Below the pieces are notes generated by a model. That model did not search any database and was not told the origin of the DNA. It saw only the letters and a program-made list of their open reading frames with translations. A stretch of DNA of 54,719 nucleotides from an uncultured Erysipelotrichaceae bacterium (lineage in GTDB: Bacteria; Bacillota_I; Bacilli_A; RF39; UBA660): positions 1 through 54,719 of the forward strand of contig CADBYH010000009.1 in the NCBI GenBank assembly GCA_902798815.1, written 5' to 3'. Shown here one piece after another: positions 1 through 7,440 of the stretch. Numbering within the stretch: the stretch's first letter is position 1; each line of letters begins with the position of its first letter. The translations under genes were made by a program, and so were the position numbers.

Positions 1-661
1 TAAAGAATATAATTCTTTGAAGTCGAAATTTTCGACTTCAAAAGGTGGATCTAGAAAAGGACACACTGCTTTTGTTGAACAAGGCATATATATGCTTGCG
101 ACTATATTAAAATCGGATGTAGCAACAGAAATAAGCATTAGAATAATGGATACATTCGTAAAAATGAGGCATTATATAAAATATAATGAGCAATTGCTGC
201 CACGTAAATATCTACTATTAGAAGAAAAAGTAGATAATAATACAAAGAGAATAGATGAACTGTTTGATAAGTTCAATCCAAAAGTAATAACTAAAAACTC
301 TATATTTTTTCAGAATGATATTTATGATGCATATTCAGTACTATTAGAAATATTCGACATAGCTAAAGAAGAAATAATAATTATAGATAATTATATGGGA
401 AAAGTATTGTTAGATGAACTTAGAAATATTAATAAAAAAATAATAATAATCTCATCAAATATAAACGATACTTTAAAGAAAAAATACTTAAAACAATATA
501 ATAATATTAAATTTATAAATAACGATTCTTATCACGATAGATTTATAATTATAGATAGAAAAATAGGAAAGAAGTGTTTTGCGATAAATGAAATAGAAAA
601 TAAAATAGAAAATGGTAAATTAATAAATGATGTTATTAAGAATTGCAGTATAGATAATTAG
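1..661 (+). CDS. ORF6N-domain protein with PLD-like C-terminal half (5' end outside window)
   Basis: The reading frame is open from the first bases of the window, so the true start lies upstream and the TTG at 17 is probably an internal codon. The first 55 visible residues match the end of an ORF6N domain (a phage/plasmid antirepressor-type DNA-binding domain): a TSKGG turn, then FVEQGIYMLATILKSD and IMDTFVKMR. A charged linker follows. Residues 100-190 resemble the phospholipase-D-like domain often found behind ORF6N, with IIIIDNYMG and YHDRFIIID (the HxxxF/IxxD half-motif). The segment that usually follows, containing an IGAS-type signature, seems to be missing: the sequence passes directly from IIIDRK to IGKKCFA. 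Proteins of this type are common in prophages and other accessory DNA. The family is fairly sure; activity is doubtful. Confidence 0.7.
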   Translation, partial: KEYNSLKSKFSTSKGGSRKGHTAFVEQGIYMLATILKSDVATEISIRIMDTFVKMRHYIKYNEQLLPRKYLLLEEKVDNNTKRIDELFDKFNPKVITKNSIFFQNDIYDAYSVLLEIFDIAKEEIIIIDNYMGKVLLDELRNINKKIIIISSNINDTLKKKYLKQYNNIKFINNDSYHDRFIIIDRKIGKKCFAINEIENKIENGKLINDVIKNCSIDN

Positions 662-664
662 CAA

Positions 665-708
665 TATTTATGATAATATTTATTTGTAAAGCATTTTAGT
701 AATAAATA
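665..708. repeat. Dispersed AT-rich repeat, copy A
   Basis: These 44 bases match positions 3435-3478 without gaps at 36 of 44 positions. Both copies begin TATTTATGATAA and end AATAAATA, and both lie in the non-coding space 3' of a plus-strand gene. The function is unknown; a shared promoter-like element or the edge of a small mobile element is possible. Part of the similarity could reflect base composition. Confidence 0.4.
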
Positions 709-742
709 TTTAATAATAGCAACATATATGACATTATCTTCA

Positions 743-834
743 CCCTAGAACATGCCTAGTTCTAGGAGTTTAAGAACATGTTCTGTTGCCCTAGTACAGG
801 CCTAAACAATATGTTCTTCGCCCCAGGACAGGGC
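743..834. promoter_or_regulatory. GC-rich palindromic region upstream of the 874 gene
   Basis: This is an island of relatively high GC in very AT-rich DNA. It has a perfect 8-bp stem (CCTAGAAC at 744-751, GTTCTAGG at 759-766) and a perfect 12-bp palindrome AGAACATGTTCT (773-784). AAGAACAT (772-779) pairs with ATGTTCTT (811-818), and there is a GCCC/GGGC hairpin (820-834). A degenerate 12-mer of the form CCCTAGNACANG occurs three times, at 743, 789 and 821. The repeats could be binding sites of a dimeric regulator or a folded RNA leader. It ends about 40 bases before the start codon at 874. Confidence 0.5.
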
Positions 835-873
835 ATTGCGAGAGTATCTGTATATTAGAAAGAAGGTAGAAAG

Positions 874-1452
874 ATGAGTAAATATGTTAGAGTTATGGAT
901 GGATTAAAATCAAATGCAAGTGGACAAGAATTTAAAATAGACGAAGTCATTATTTCTGAATTATGGAATCCAAAAGAAACAGAACCAGAAAAAATGGGAG
1001 GGTTTAATTTTTCTACCGAGGACAAAATATTAAGATTTATATTTAGAGGAGATACTATTTATGACGTAATAATACCTGATGATGCTGAAGTTATATTAGT
1101 CGATGAAGAAAAAGATATATATAGAGCAAATAAGATTATTGTAACTAATCCAAAAGAAATAACTGAGGATATGGTTATTGACATTTACAAGAGAACAACT
1201 TTGCCATTAAATAGATTATTCCAATGTATTTATTGTTTATTATTTAGAAAATATATTAATGCTTCTAAGATGATTATTAATGATTTAGTAAATAAAGATA
1301 ATATTGATGAAGCAATTTATGAATTTGAAAAATTTGCTAGTAGGACTAATGGTAATGATATAGGAATATTTGATTATAATAAACTATTTCCTGAAGCAAA
1401 AGAAATATATAATATATTATTAAGTATAAGAAATGATAAAAAGACATCTTAA
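874..1452 (+). CDS. Uncharacterised 192-residue protein
   Basis: No function is recognised. The start is supported by GAAGG ten bases upstream. The N-terminal half is rich in short beta-prone segments, including MGGFNFSTEDKILRF, GDTIYDVIIPDDAEVIL and YRANKIIVTNP. From memory this pattern recurs in hypothetical proteins of gut Firmicutes, often in phage-like surroundings. Residues 100-192 are mostly helical and end in a charged tail. There is no signal peptide or membrane segment, so it is probably cytoplasmic. It follows the palindromic region at 743-834, which may control it, and sits next to an ORF6N gene, which suggests accessory DNA. Confidence 0.6.
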   Translation: MSKYVRVMDGLKSNASGQEFKIDEVIISELWNPKETEPEKMGGFNFSTEDKILRFIFRGDTIYDVIIPDDAEVILVDEEKDIYRANKIIVTNPKEITEDMVIDIYKRTTLPLNRLFQCIYCLLFRKYINASKMIINDLVNKDNIDEAIYEFEKFASRTNGNDIGIFDYNKLFPEAKEIYNILLSIRNDKKTS

Positions 1453-1761
1453 TAGTCAGTTTTAAATTATGACTTAGTACTAATACGCAAACAACTAAGA
1501 TAGTATAATAATTAGGAAATATTCCTGATACGCAAACAAGGTTAGAGCACTTAGCACTGACACTGATACCACCCATGTGGAATGCGTTTGCCAACTTATA
1601 CACAAAAAAACATAAAAATAAACCAAAAATTTCCAAATTAATTTAAAAAATATATAATAAAATTAGTAAACGCAACCAAAAATTTACATAATTTCCAATT
1701 AAACTTTATAGAAAGCAACTGATATAAATATTAAAATTATAATCATGAAAGAGGTGATTTT
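1453..1761. repeat. Non-coding stretch with short direct repeats
   Basis: No convincing gene is seen. ATACGCAAACAA occurs twice, at 1483-1494 and 1528-1539 (45 bases apart). A third related site in inverted orientation, GCGTTTGC, lies at 1584-1591. Between the first two is a small hairpin, AGGAA/TTCCT (about 1513-1525). AACCAAAAATTT occurs at 1621-1632 and 1674-1685. Such spaced repeats suggest protein-binding sites or the scar of an element. No clear terminator for the 874 gene was found. Confidence 0.35.
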
Positions 1762-3333
1762 ATGAAGTTTGGAGATAAGTTAATTCAACTTCGAAAGAAA
1801 AATGGTTTATCTCAAGAAGAGATAGCCGAAAAATTGGGTGTTTCAAGACAAAGTGTATCAAAATGGGAAAGTAATAATACATATCCTGAAACGGATAAAA
1901 TAATACAGATTGCTAATTTATTTGATTGCTCAATGGATGACCTAATAAACGATAAGATAAATGACATAGAGTCAACATTAAGAAAGAATAAAAATAATAT
2001 TCAAAATGTATGGGATTCTTTACTAGAATTTATTACTGATACAGTAAATATGTTTTCTAAAATGAAATTTAAAGATGGACTAAAATGTATAATAGAAATG
2101 ATTATATTATCAATTATTCTGTATATAATAGGAAATATTATATGTAAAACTGCTAGTTCTATAATAGCAAGTATATTTAGTTTTCTAAGTCAAAATACAG
2201 TATCAACTATTAGAGAAGTATTAAAAAGTATATTCTTTCTAATATGGTTTATTATTTCATTAATTTCATTAATATATTCATTTAAAATTAAATATTTAAA
2301 TTACTATGTAGAAGATAAAAAACCAAAAAAACAAAATAATATAGAAAATAGTAACAAAACAAATAATAAGAAGATGATTGATATAGAAGAAAAACCATTT
2401 GAATTTTTATCTACACTATCTAAAATAGTAATAATATTTATTAAGTTTATTGTATTTTGGATATTAATTGGAATAGTATGTTCAACTATAGCATTAATAG
2501 TTCTAGATGTTTTAACAATATTTCATATTACTTATCATATATTATTTCTATGGGCAACATTATCAATAACTGCAGGAATAATAGTATCCATTCAAACAAT
2601 AATAATTTTAGTAAATTTTATATTCGATAAAAAAATTAATGTGATCAGTCATTTAATAATATTTATTAGTTGTATATTATTATCAGGAATAAGCATAGGA
2701 TTATTAGCTATATCTGTCAAAAATATAGAAAAAGTAAATGATAATAGTCCATTTAATTTAGAAACTAAAGAATTAACTATAGATTATAAAGAAAATTTAG
2801 TAATTGATAATAATGGATTAGGAGATAATCACTACTTTAAATATATAATTGATAATAATATTGAAGATAATAAAATTATTGTTAGCAAACAAGTTGATAC
2901 AAATTATTTTACTATCTCAACATATGAAACAAGTATGGATCAATTACCAGTTATAAAAGTAGGTCAAAAAGCAGATAAAGGATTTAAAACTTATTATGAT
3001 TTAATTGCAAAAAATCTTAAAGATAATAAATTTGTATCATTTGAAGAATATGGAAATGATCCTTTAATCATAAAAGCAAATGAAAATGTGATTAATAAAT
3101 TATTAGACAATACTAAATTATTATATTTAATAAAAGAAGAGAGAAATGATAACGAAATAAATGTAGTTGTAAAAGAGGCTAAAGTACATTTTAAAAATGG
3201 ATTGAATGGAAAATATAATGCATTGGATGATACAATTAAATATAATGAAGAAAACTATAGTTGTAGTAAAGAAATAGAAAAAACTGAATATGGAGAAAAA
3301 TTTATTTATAGTTGCCACTATACAAATGAATAA
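1762..3333 (+). CDS. XRE-family regulator fused to a membrane domain and extracytoplasmic tail
   Basis: Residues 1-66 form a classic Cro/CI helix-turn-helix: LRKKNGLSQEEIAEKLGVS, then RQSVSKWESN and a C-terminal helix ending SMDDLIND. The rest is a membrane module with hydrophobic segments near residues 105-130, 150-172, 220-250, 255-292 and 297-320. A polar domain of about 200 residues follows, predicted outside the membrane. XRE domains fused to membrane segments are common in Firmicutes and usually sense membrane or small-molecule signals; the target here is unknown. The start has a good ribosome site, AGAGGTGAT. A terminator follows at 3359. It appears to be a single-gene unit. Confidence 0.75.
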   Translation: MKFGDKLIQLRKKNGLSQEEIAEKLGVSRQSVSKWESNNTYPETDKIIQIANLFDCSMDDLINDKINDIESTLRKNKNNIQNVWDSLLEFITDTVNMFSKMKFKDGLKCIIEMIILSIILYIIGNIICKTASSIIASIFSFLSQNTVSTIREVLKSIFFLIWFIISLISLIYSFKIKYLNYYVEDKKPKKQNNIENSNKTNNKKMIDIEEKPFEFLSTLSKIVIIFIKFIVFWILIGIVCSTIALIVLDVLTIFHITYHILFLWATLSITAGIIVSIQTIIILVNFIFDKKINVISHLIIFISCILLSGISIGLLAISVKNIEKVNDNSPFNLETKELTIDYKENLVIDNNGLGDNHYFKYIIDNNIEDNKIIVSKQVDTNYFTISTYETSMDQLPVIKVGQKADKGFKTYYDLIAKNLKDNKFVSFEEYGNDPLIIKANENVINKLLDNTKLLYLIKEERNDNEINVVVKEAKVHFKNGLNGKYNALDDTIKYNEENYSCSKEIEKTEYGEKFIYSCHYTNE

Positions 3334-3358
3334 TTTTATTAATATATTTTTCCTTTGT

Positions 3359-3395
3359 GATATCCCTTCAAATATAAAATGGGATATCTTTTTTA
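3359..3395 (+). terminator. Rho-independent terminator of the XRE membrane gene
   Basis: GATATCCC (3359-3366) pairs perfectly with GGGATATC (3381-3388) across a 14-base loop and is followed by a T tract. Confidence 0.85.
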
Positions 3396-3695
3396 TTGTA
3401 AAGAAAGAGAAATTGTAATATAGAAAATAAGTATTATTTATGATAAGATTTAAATATAAAGTACATTAGCAATAAATAATAAATTATATTAAAAAAATTA
3501 ACGAATGTAAATCTGCATTATTTGAACTTAATATACAAAACAAAAAGAAATATAATATATGAAGAAATTAATACAAGTGATTTCTTATATAAAAAAATTT
3601 ACACTTTATAAAAATAAAAACATTCAGGGTATCTTTTTATATATAATGTGTAGTATAATAAATATAAATAATAGAAAAGGTAAAAGGAGAATAAT
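3396..3695. other. Non-coding stretch before the NUDIX gene
   Basis: No supported gene. It contains the second copy of the dispersed repeat (3435-3478) and a TATAAT-like -10 box near 3653 that may drive the NUDIX gene; no good -35 box is visible. A 48-codon open frame beginning at about 3559 has no ribosome site and runs into the NUDIX start, so it was not called. Confidence 0.4.
3435..3478. repeat. Dispersed AT-rich repeat, copy B
   Basis: Second copy of the repeat at 665-708 (36 of 44 bases identical, no gaps). It lies 3' of the XRE membrane gene and upstream of the NUDIX gene. Confidence 0.4.
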
Positions 3696-4175
3696 ATGGA
3701 ATTAGAAGATTTATATGATATTAACTTTAATAAAATAAACAAAGTAATAAGAAGAAGACTAGATGACATTCCAAAAGATTGTTATGTAATGATGTCATAT
3801 GCATTTATTAAAAACGGAGATAAATACTTATTAGAAACAGCAGATGAAAGAAGTAATAATACAATTGCTATACCAGGAGGACACGTTCTAGCAGGAGAAG
3901 ATGGTATTACAGGTTTAAAAAGAGAATTAAAAGAAGAATTAGGTTTAGAAAATCTAAATATCAAACACATAGATACAGTATTATATCCAAAAAACAGTTA
4001 TATTTTTAATATGTACTTAATTGAAGATGAAATTGATACAACTAATTTAAAAAGCAATAATCAAGAAATAGTATCTATAGATTGGTATACAAAAGAAGAA
4101 ATAGAAGAATTATTAAAACAAGGAAGAGTTAATAAAGGATATGCCTTTATGTTAAAAAAATTCTTTAATATATAA
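3696..4175 (+). CDS. NUDIX hydrolase
   Basis: A 159-residue protein with a nearly perfect Nudix box near residues 61-83: GGHVLAGEDG, then LKRELKEELGL (Gx5Ex7REUxEExGU). The glutamates of REL-EE bind the catalytic divalent metal. Family members hydrolyse nucleoside diphosphates linked to another group; the substrate cannot be read from the sequence. The first 28 residues (ELEDLYDINFNKINKVIRRR) form an N-terminal extension before the beta strand YVMMSYAFI. The ribosome site AAAGGAG supports the start. The lipoprotein gene begins 22 bases downstream, so the two are probably cotranscribed up to the terminator at 4553. Confidence 0.9.
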   Translation: MELEDLYDINFNKINKVIRRRLDDIPKDCYVMMSYAFIKNGDKYLLETADERSNNTIAIPGGHVLAGEDGITGLKRELKEELGLENLNIKHIDTVLYPKNSYIFNMYLIEDEIDTTNLKSNNQEIVSIDWYTKEEIEELLKQGRVNKGYAFMLKKFFNI

Positions 4176-4197
4176 TTAAAAGAAAGAAAAGAATAAT

Positions 4198-4554
4198 ATG
4201 AGAAATAAATTAGGAAAAACATTACTTATAATAATAGCAATAGTAGGATTAGTAACACTTACAGGATGTAATAAAACTACAAAAACAAAGACAAATAATA
4301 AAACAAACGAAATAGTAGGATCTTGGGAATACCAAGGTGGCGGTGATTACATATATACATTTAAAGAAGATGAAACAGGAACATATAAAGTAGGTTCAAC
4401 AACAATGGAATTTACATACAAAACAGAAGGTAAAAAATTATCAATTACATACAAAGGAAACACAGAACCATTTGAAACTGAATATAGTATTAAAAACAAT
4501 GTTTTAAACGTAGTAGATTCACTTGGAAATGATACTTTATATAACAAAAAATAA
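4198..4554 (+). CDS. Small secreted lipoprotein
   Basis: 118 residues. The N-terminus is a lipoprotein signal peptide: MRNKLGK, a hydrophobic core, and lipobox LTGC with the lipidated Cys at residue 24. The mature part begins with a Lys/Thr/Asn-rich linker. It continues with a beta-rich domain of about 80 residues (GSWEYQGGG, FKEDETGTYKVG, ITYKGNTEPFETEYSIKNN) of the kind seen in DUF5640-like lipocalin-type lipoproteins. It is expected on the outer face of the membrane; the ligand is unknown. It follows the NUDIX gene closely and ends inside the 5' arm of a terminator. Confidence 0.75.
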   Translation: MRNKLGKTLLIIIAIVGLVTLTGCNKTTKTKTNNKTNEIVGSWEYQGGGDYIYTFKEDETGTYKVGSTTMEFTYKTEGKKLSITYKGNTEPFETEYSIKNNVLNVVDSLGNDTLYNKK

Positions 4555-4576
4555 AACTGGTTAAGCCAGTTTTTTA
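4553..4576 (+). terminator. Rho-independent terminator after the lipoprotein gene
   Basis: AAAACTGG (4553-4560) and CCAGTTTT (4566-4573) enclose the loop TTAAG and run into a T tract. The 5' arm overlaps the stop codon of the lipoprotein gene. Confidence 0.85.
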
Positions 4577-4594
4577 AATTAAAGGAGAATGTTT

Positions 4595-4681
4595 ATGTAT
4601 GGACTAAGTATTTTAACACTTTCAACGTGTACAGAAAGTGACGATGAAAGAACAGTACTACATGCTATAAAAATATCATAA
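4595..4681 (+). pseudogene. 28-codon remnant of a class B sortase C-terminus
   Basis: The peptide contains ILTLSTCTES, then DDERTVLHAIKIS. This matches the end of class B sortases, where TLSTC carries the catalytic cysteine and a RxVVHAKL-like strand closes the barrel. The rest of the enzyme (catalytic His, and the Arg context of a full protein of about 230 residues) is absent. It nevertheless has an ideal ribosome site (AAAGGAG, 7 bases before ATG) and sits between two terminators. It is therefore either a decayed gene end that gained an apparent start or a small gene derived from a sortase. The sortase resemblance is clear; translation is uncertain. Confidence 0.5.
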
Positions 4682-4684
4682 ATA

Positions 4685-4710
4685 AAAAGTGGAGAAATCC
4701 ACTTTTATTT
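4685..4710 (+). terminator. Terminator with GAAA tetraloop after the sortase remnant
   Basis: AAAGTGGA (4686-4693), loop GAAA, and TCCACTTT (4698-4705), followed by a T-rich tail. Confidence 0.85.
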
Positions 4711-4754
4711 ATGCAAAAAAATAGGGTATAATATAAATAATAGGAAGTGATTAT

Positions 4755-6140
4755 ATGCCTGTACTTGGAGCATTCGTAGTACCTCATCCACCATTAATAA
4801 TACCGGAGATAGGAAGAGGAAGAGAAAAAAGTATTCAAAAAACAATAGATTCATATAAACAAATAGCAAACAAAATAAAAGAATTAGAACCAGATACAAT
4901 AATAATTTCATCACCACATTCAACAATGTATTCAGATTACGTACATATATCTCCAGGAATAAACGCAACAGGTACTTTTAAAAACTTTGGAGCAGAAGAA
5001 GTATCATTTTCAGAAACCTATGATATTGAACTAGTAAATGAAATAGAAAAGCTAGCAAACAAACACAACTTTCCAGCAGGTACAAAAGGTGAAAAAGATA
5101 AAAATCTTGATCATGGGACTATGGTTCCTCTTCATTTTATAAGAGAAGTATATAAAAAAGGAAAAATAATACGCTTAGGAATATCAGGATTATCATATCA
5201 AGAGCACTATATTTTAGGACAAATAATAAAAGAGGCAATAGATAATTTAAATAGAAGAGTAGTATATATCGCAAGTGGAGATTTATCTCATTGTCTTAAA
5301 GAAGATGGACCATATGGATATGTAAAAGAAGGACCAATATATGATAAAAAAATAATGGAAATCCTTGAAAAAAAAGAATTTGATAAATTGATTGAATTTG
5401 ATAAAGACTTATGTGAAAAAGCAAGAGAATGTGGACATAGATCATTTATAATAATGTCCGGAGTATTGGATGGATATAACGTAGATAGTAATGTCTATTC
5501 TCACGAAGATATAACCGGAGTAGGGTATGGCATATGTTCATATATACCTAAAGAAAGAAATGAAGAAAGAAAATTTTTAAAAAAATATTTTGATAAAGAA
5601 ACTGATAGATTAAATCATAAATATCAAAATACCGACGAATTTGTTACACTTGCAAAAAAAACAATAGAATTATATATAAAAGAAGGAATAAAAAATAAAG
5701 AAACTAATTATTTACCTGATAACTTACTATCAACAAAAGCAGGAATATTTGTTTCAATACATAAATTTGGTAAATTAAGAGGTTGTATAGGAACAATATT
5801 TCCTGTAAGAAATTGTATTGCTGAAGAAATAATAGAAAATGCCATATCAGCAGCAGTTCATGATTACAGATTTGCTCCAATAACAGAAAAGGAATTGGAT
5901 TATTTAGATATTAATGTTGATGAACTAAGTGAACTAGAACCAGTATATGATATAAATACGCTAGATCCAAAAAAATATGGAATAGTTGTTTCTACTAAAG
6001 AGAAGAGGGGAGTCCTTTTACCAGATATAGAAGGAGTAAACACAGTAGAAGAACAAATAGAAATATGTAAAAGAAAAGGAAATATAAATCCAACAGAAGA
6101 AATAACAATAGAAAAATTTACAGTAATAAGACATAAATAA
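4755..6140 (+). CDS. AmmeMemoRadiSam-type protein: MEMO1/class III dioxygenase-like domain fused to AMMECR1 domain
   Basis: 461 residues in two domains. Residues 1-265 resemble the LigB/MEMO1 extradiol-dioxygenase fold: GAFVVPHPPLIIPE with the first metal histidine, ISSPHS, and YIASGDLSHCL. Residues 285-461 form an AMMECR1 domain with the conserved LRGCIGT motif (near residue 345) and DYRFAPI. In many bacteria this pair is encoded with a radical SAM enzyme as the AmmeMemoRadiSam system, whose chemistry is unsettled; no radical SAM gene lies in this window. The start is preceded by AGGAAGTGAT, with a TATAAT -10 box about 24 bases further upstream. It is separated from its neighbours by more than 50 bases and is probably monocistronic. 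Confidence 0.85.
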   Translation: MPVLGAFVVPHPPLIIPEIGRGREKSIQKTIDSYKQIANKIKELEPDTIIISSPHSTMYSDYVHISPGINATGTFKNFGAEEVSFSETYDIELVNEIEKLANKHNFPAGTKGEKDKNLDHGTMVPLHFIREVYKKGKIIRLGISGLSYQEHYILGQIIKEAIDNLNRRVVYIASGDLSHCLKEDGPYGYVKEGPIYDKKIMEILEKKEFDKLIEFDKDLCEKARECGHRSFIIMSGVLDGYNVDSNVYSHEDITGVGYGICSYIPKERNEERKFLKKYFDKETDRLNHKYQNTDEFVTLAKKTIELYIKEGIKNKETNYLPDNLLSTKAGIFVSIHKFGKLRGCIGTIFPVRNCIAEEIIENAISAAVHDYRFAPITEKELDYLDINVDELSELEPVYDINTLDPKKYGIVVSTKEKRGVLLPDIEGVNTVEEQIEICKRKGNINPTEEITIEKFTVIRHK

Positions 6141-6235
6141 TAGATAATAATATATAAATAGAATAATTTAACTAAGCACTATTGAAAAAATATGGTTTTT
6201 ATATTAAAATCAATATAGTAGGATAGGTGAATAGA

Positions 6236-7426
6236 ATGAAAAATGGGGATAATAATGTAATAACAAATCAAACAACAAATAATCAGGTAAGTACTGTACA
6301 ACCAGCAACACCACAAGTAGCTCCTGCACAACCTGTACCAGTTCAACCTGCCGCTCCAGTTGCACAACAACCAAAACCTGTACAGCCAGCAGCACCTCAG
6401 GTTGCTCCTGCACAACCTGCACCAGTTCAACCTGCTACACCTGTTGCACAACAACCTGTACCTGCACAACCTGCAATTCAAGTAGAAACACCACCATCTA
6501 TCCAAATACCACAAGAACCAAAATCAAATAATAATACAACAAAAAATAATAACGATGATTCATATCAAGCATTATCAGGAGTAAGTATAATAGATAATAA
6601 TCAAGATATGGGATATACTGCACAACCAGAAGATATTAAAGAACCAACACCAACCGTAGACGAAGAAGAATTTGAAGAAAAACCAAAAAAGAAATTTAAT
6701 CTAAGTTTAATACTACTTATAGTATTACTAGTACTAGTCGGATATATTTTATATTCATCAACAATTCATAAAAAACAAATCCAACAACTTAACTTCAACT
6801 GTACACCAGTTACATCATATAAAGAAGAAAAAGAACTTGATGTAGATTCTACACTTGTACAAAGTTTATACAAAAAAGTAGCAACTTCAATTAGAGAAGA
6901 TGTAGCACAACCAGAGTGGAACGATAATATGAAGCTATATCTAGCATATAGACAAATATTAGATTCAGATAAATATGATACAAACTGTAACATGTTTGAT
7001 GAAGCAAGTATGGAACCATATACATGTGAAGTATCAACTACATTTATTCCTAAAGGATTTAAACAAGAAGTATTAATTCTAGAATGGAAAAAATTATTTG
7101 GCGAAGACACTCCAATAACACTAACAAATATAAAATTAGAAAATTCATGTGTTGGAGGATACCAATATATCAAAGAAAGAGAAGAATTTGTACAAGGATA
7201 TTGTGCTCAACCAACCGCAACATCATATAAAGTAACAAAAAAATTAACAAAAGCAGTTACATATAGAAATACAATAATTCTAACTGAAGAAGTAAAATAC
7301 CATGGAAATGAAAAAATGGAACTACCAGAATCTCTAAAAAGTGGTAATTATTTTTATACATTTAGATTAGATATGAATTATAATTATGTTTTAGTAAGTA
7401 AAGTATATGAAGATAAATACAAATAG
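6236..7426 (+). CDS. Membrane-anchored protein with Pro/Ala/Gln-rich N-terminal repeat
   Basis: ATG at 6236 was chosen because the upstream GTG (6227) lies in the ribosome site AGGTGA. Residues 20-85 are a low-complexity Pro-Ala-Gln-Val segment containing a 28-residue tandem duplication. Acidic linkers follow, and there is one membrane segment near residues 155-176 (LSLILLIVLLVLVGYILY) after a lysine cluster. The C-terminal 220 residues are predicted outside the cell and contain several cysteines. The arrangement resembles type II anchored proteins with a cytoplasmic disordered region. The function is unknown. The next gene begins 14 bases downstream, so the two are likely cotranscribed. Confidence 0.7.
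   Translation: MKNGDNNVITNQTTNNQVSTVQPATPQVAPAQPVPVQPAAPVAQQPKPVQPAAPQVAPAQPAPVQPATPVAQQPVPAQPAIQVETPPSIQIPQEPKSNNNTTKNNNDDSYQALSGVSIIDNNQDMGYTAQPEDIKEPTPTVDEEEFEEKPKKKFNLSLILLIVLLVLVGYILYSSTIHKKQIQQLNFNCTPVTSYKEEKELDVDSTLVQSLYKKVATSIREDVAQPEWNDNMKLYLAYRQILDSDKYDTNCNMFDEASMEPYTCEVSTTFIPKGFKQEVLILEWKKLFGEDTPITLTNIKLENSCVGGYQYIKEREEFVQGYCAQPTATSYKVTKKLTKAVTYRNTIILTEEVKYHGNEKMELPESLKSGNYFYTFRLDMNYNYVLVSKVYEDKYK
6311..6478 (+). repeat. Two tandem 84-bp coding repeats
   Basis: Copy 1 spans 6311-6394 and copy 2 spans 6395-6478. Each encodes 28 residues of the pattern PQVAPAQP.PVQPA.PVAQQP. The copies differ at the amino-acid level at only about five positions. The patch is notably richer in GC than its surroundings because of Pro and Ala codons. 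Repeats like this can expand or contract by slippage. Confidence 0.8.
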
Positions 7427-7440
7427 AAAGAGGAAATACT

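Noticed and set aside
17-19. TTG at 17 as the true start of the ORF6N gene
   Set aside because: The frame is open upstream and the ORF6N domain would be cut; the gene continues outside the window.
1483-1539. Start of a CRISPR array
   Set aside because: Only two 12-base repeats; unit too short and no further copies or cas genes.
1346-1636. Minus-strand frame covering the 3' end of the 874 gene and the repeats
   Set aside because: No ribosome site and low-complexity hydrophobic composition; it overlaps a better supported gene.
3559-3705. 48-codon plus-strand frame before the NUDIX gene
   Set aside because: No ribosome site; it ends inside the NUDIX gene and has the Lys/Ile/Asn composition of translated AT-rich spacer.
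6179-6514. Minus-strand frame of about 110 codons rich in Trp, Cys and Arg
   Set aside because: It is the complement of the Pro/Ala/Gln repeat gene; its composition follows from that repeat and it has no ribosome site.
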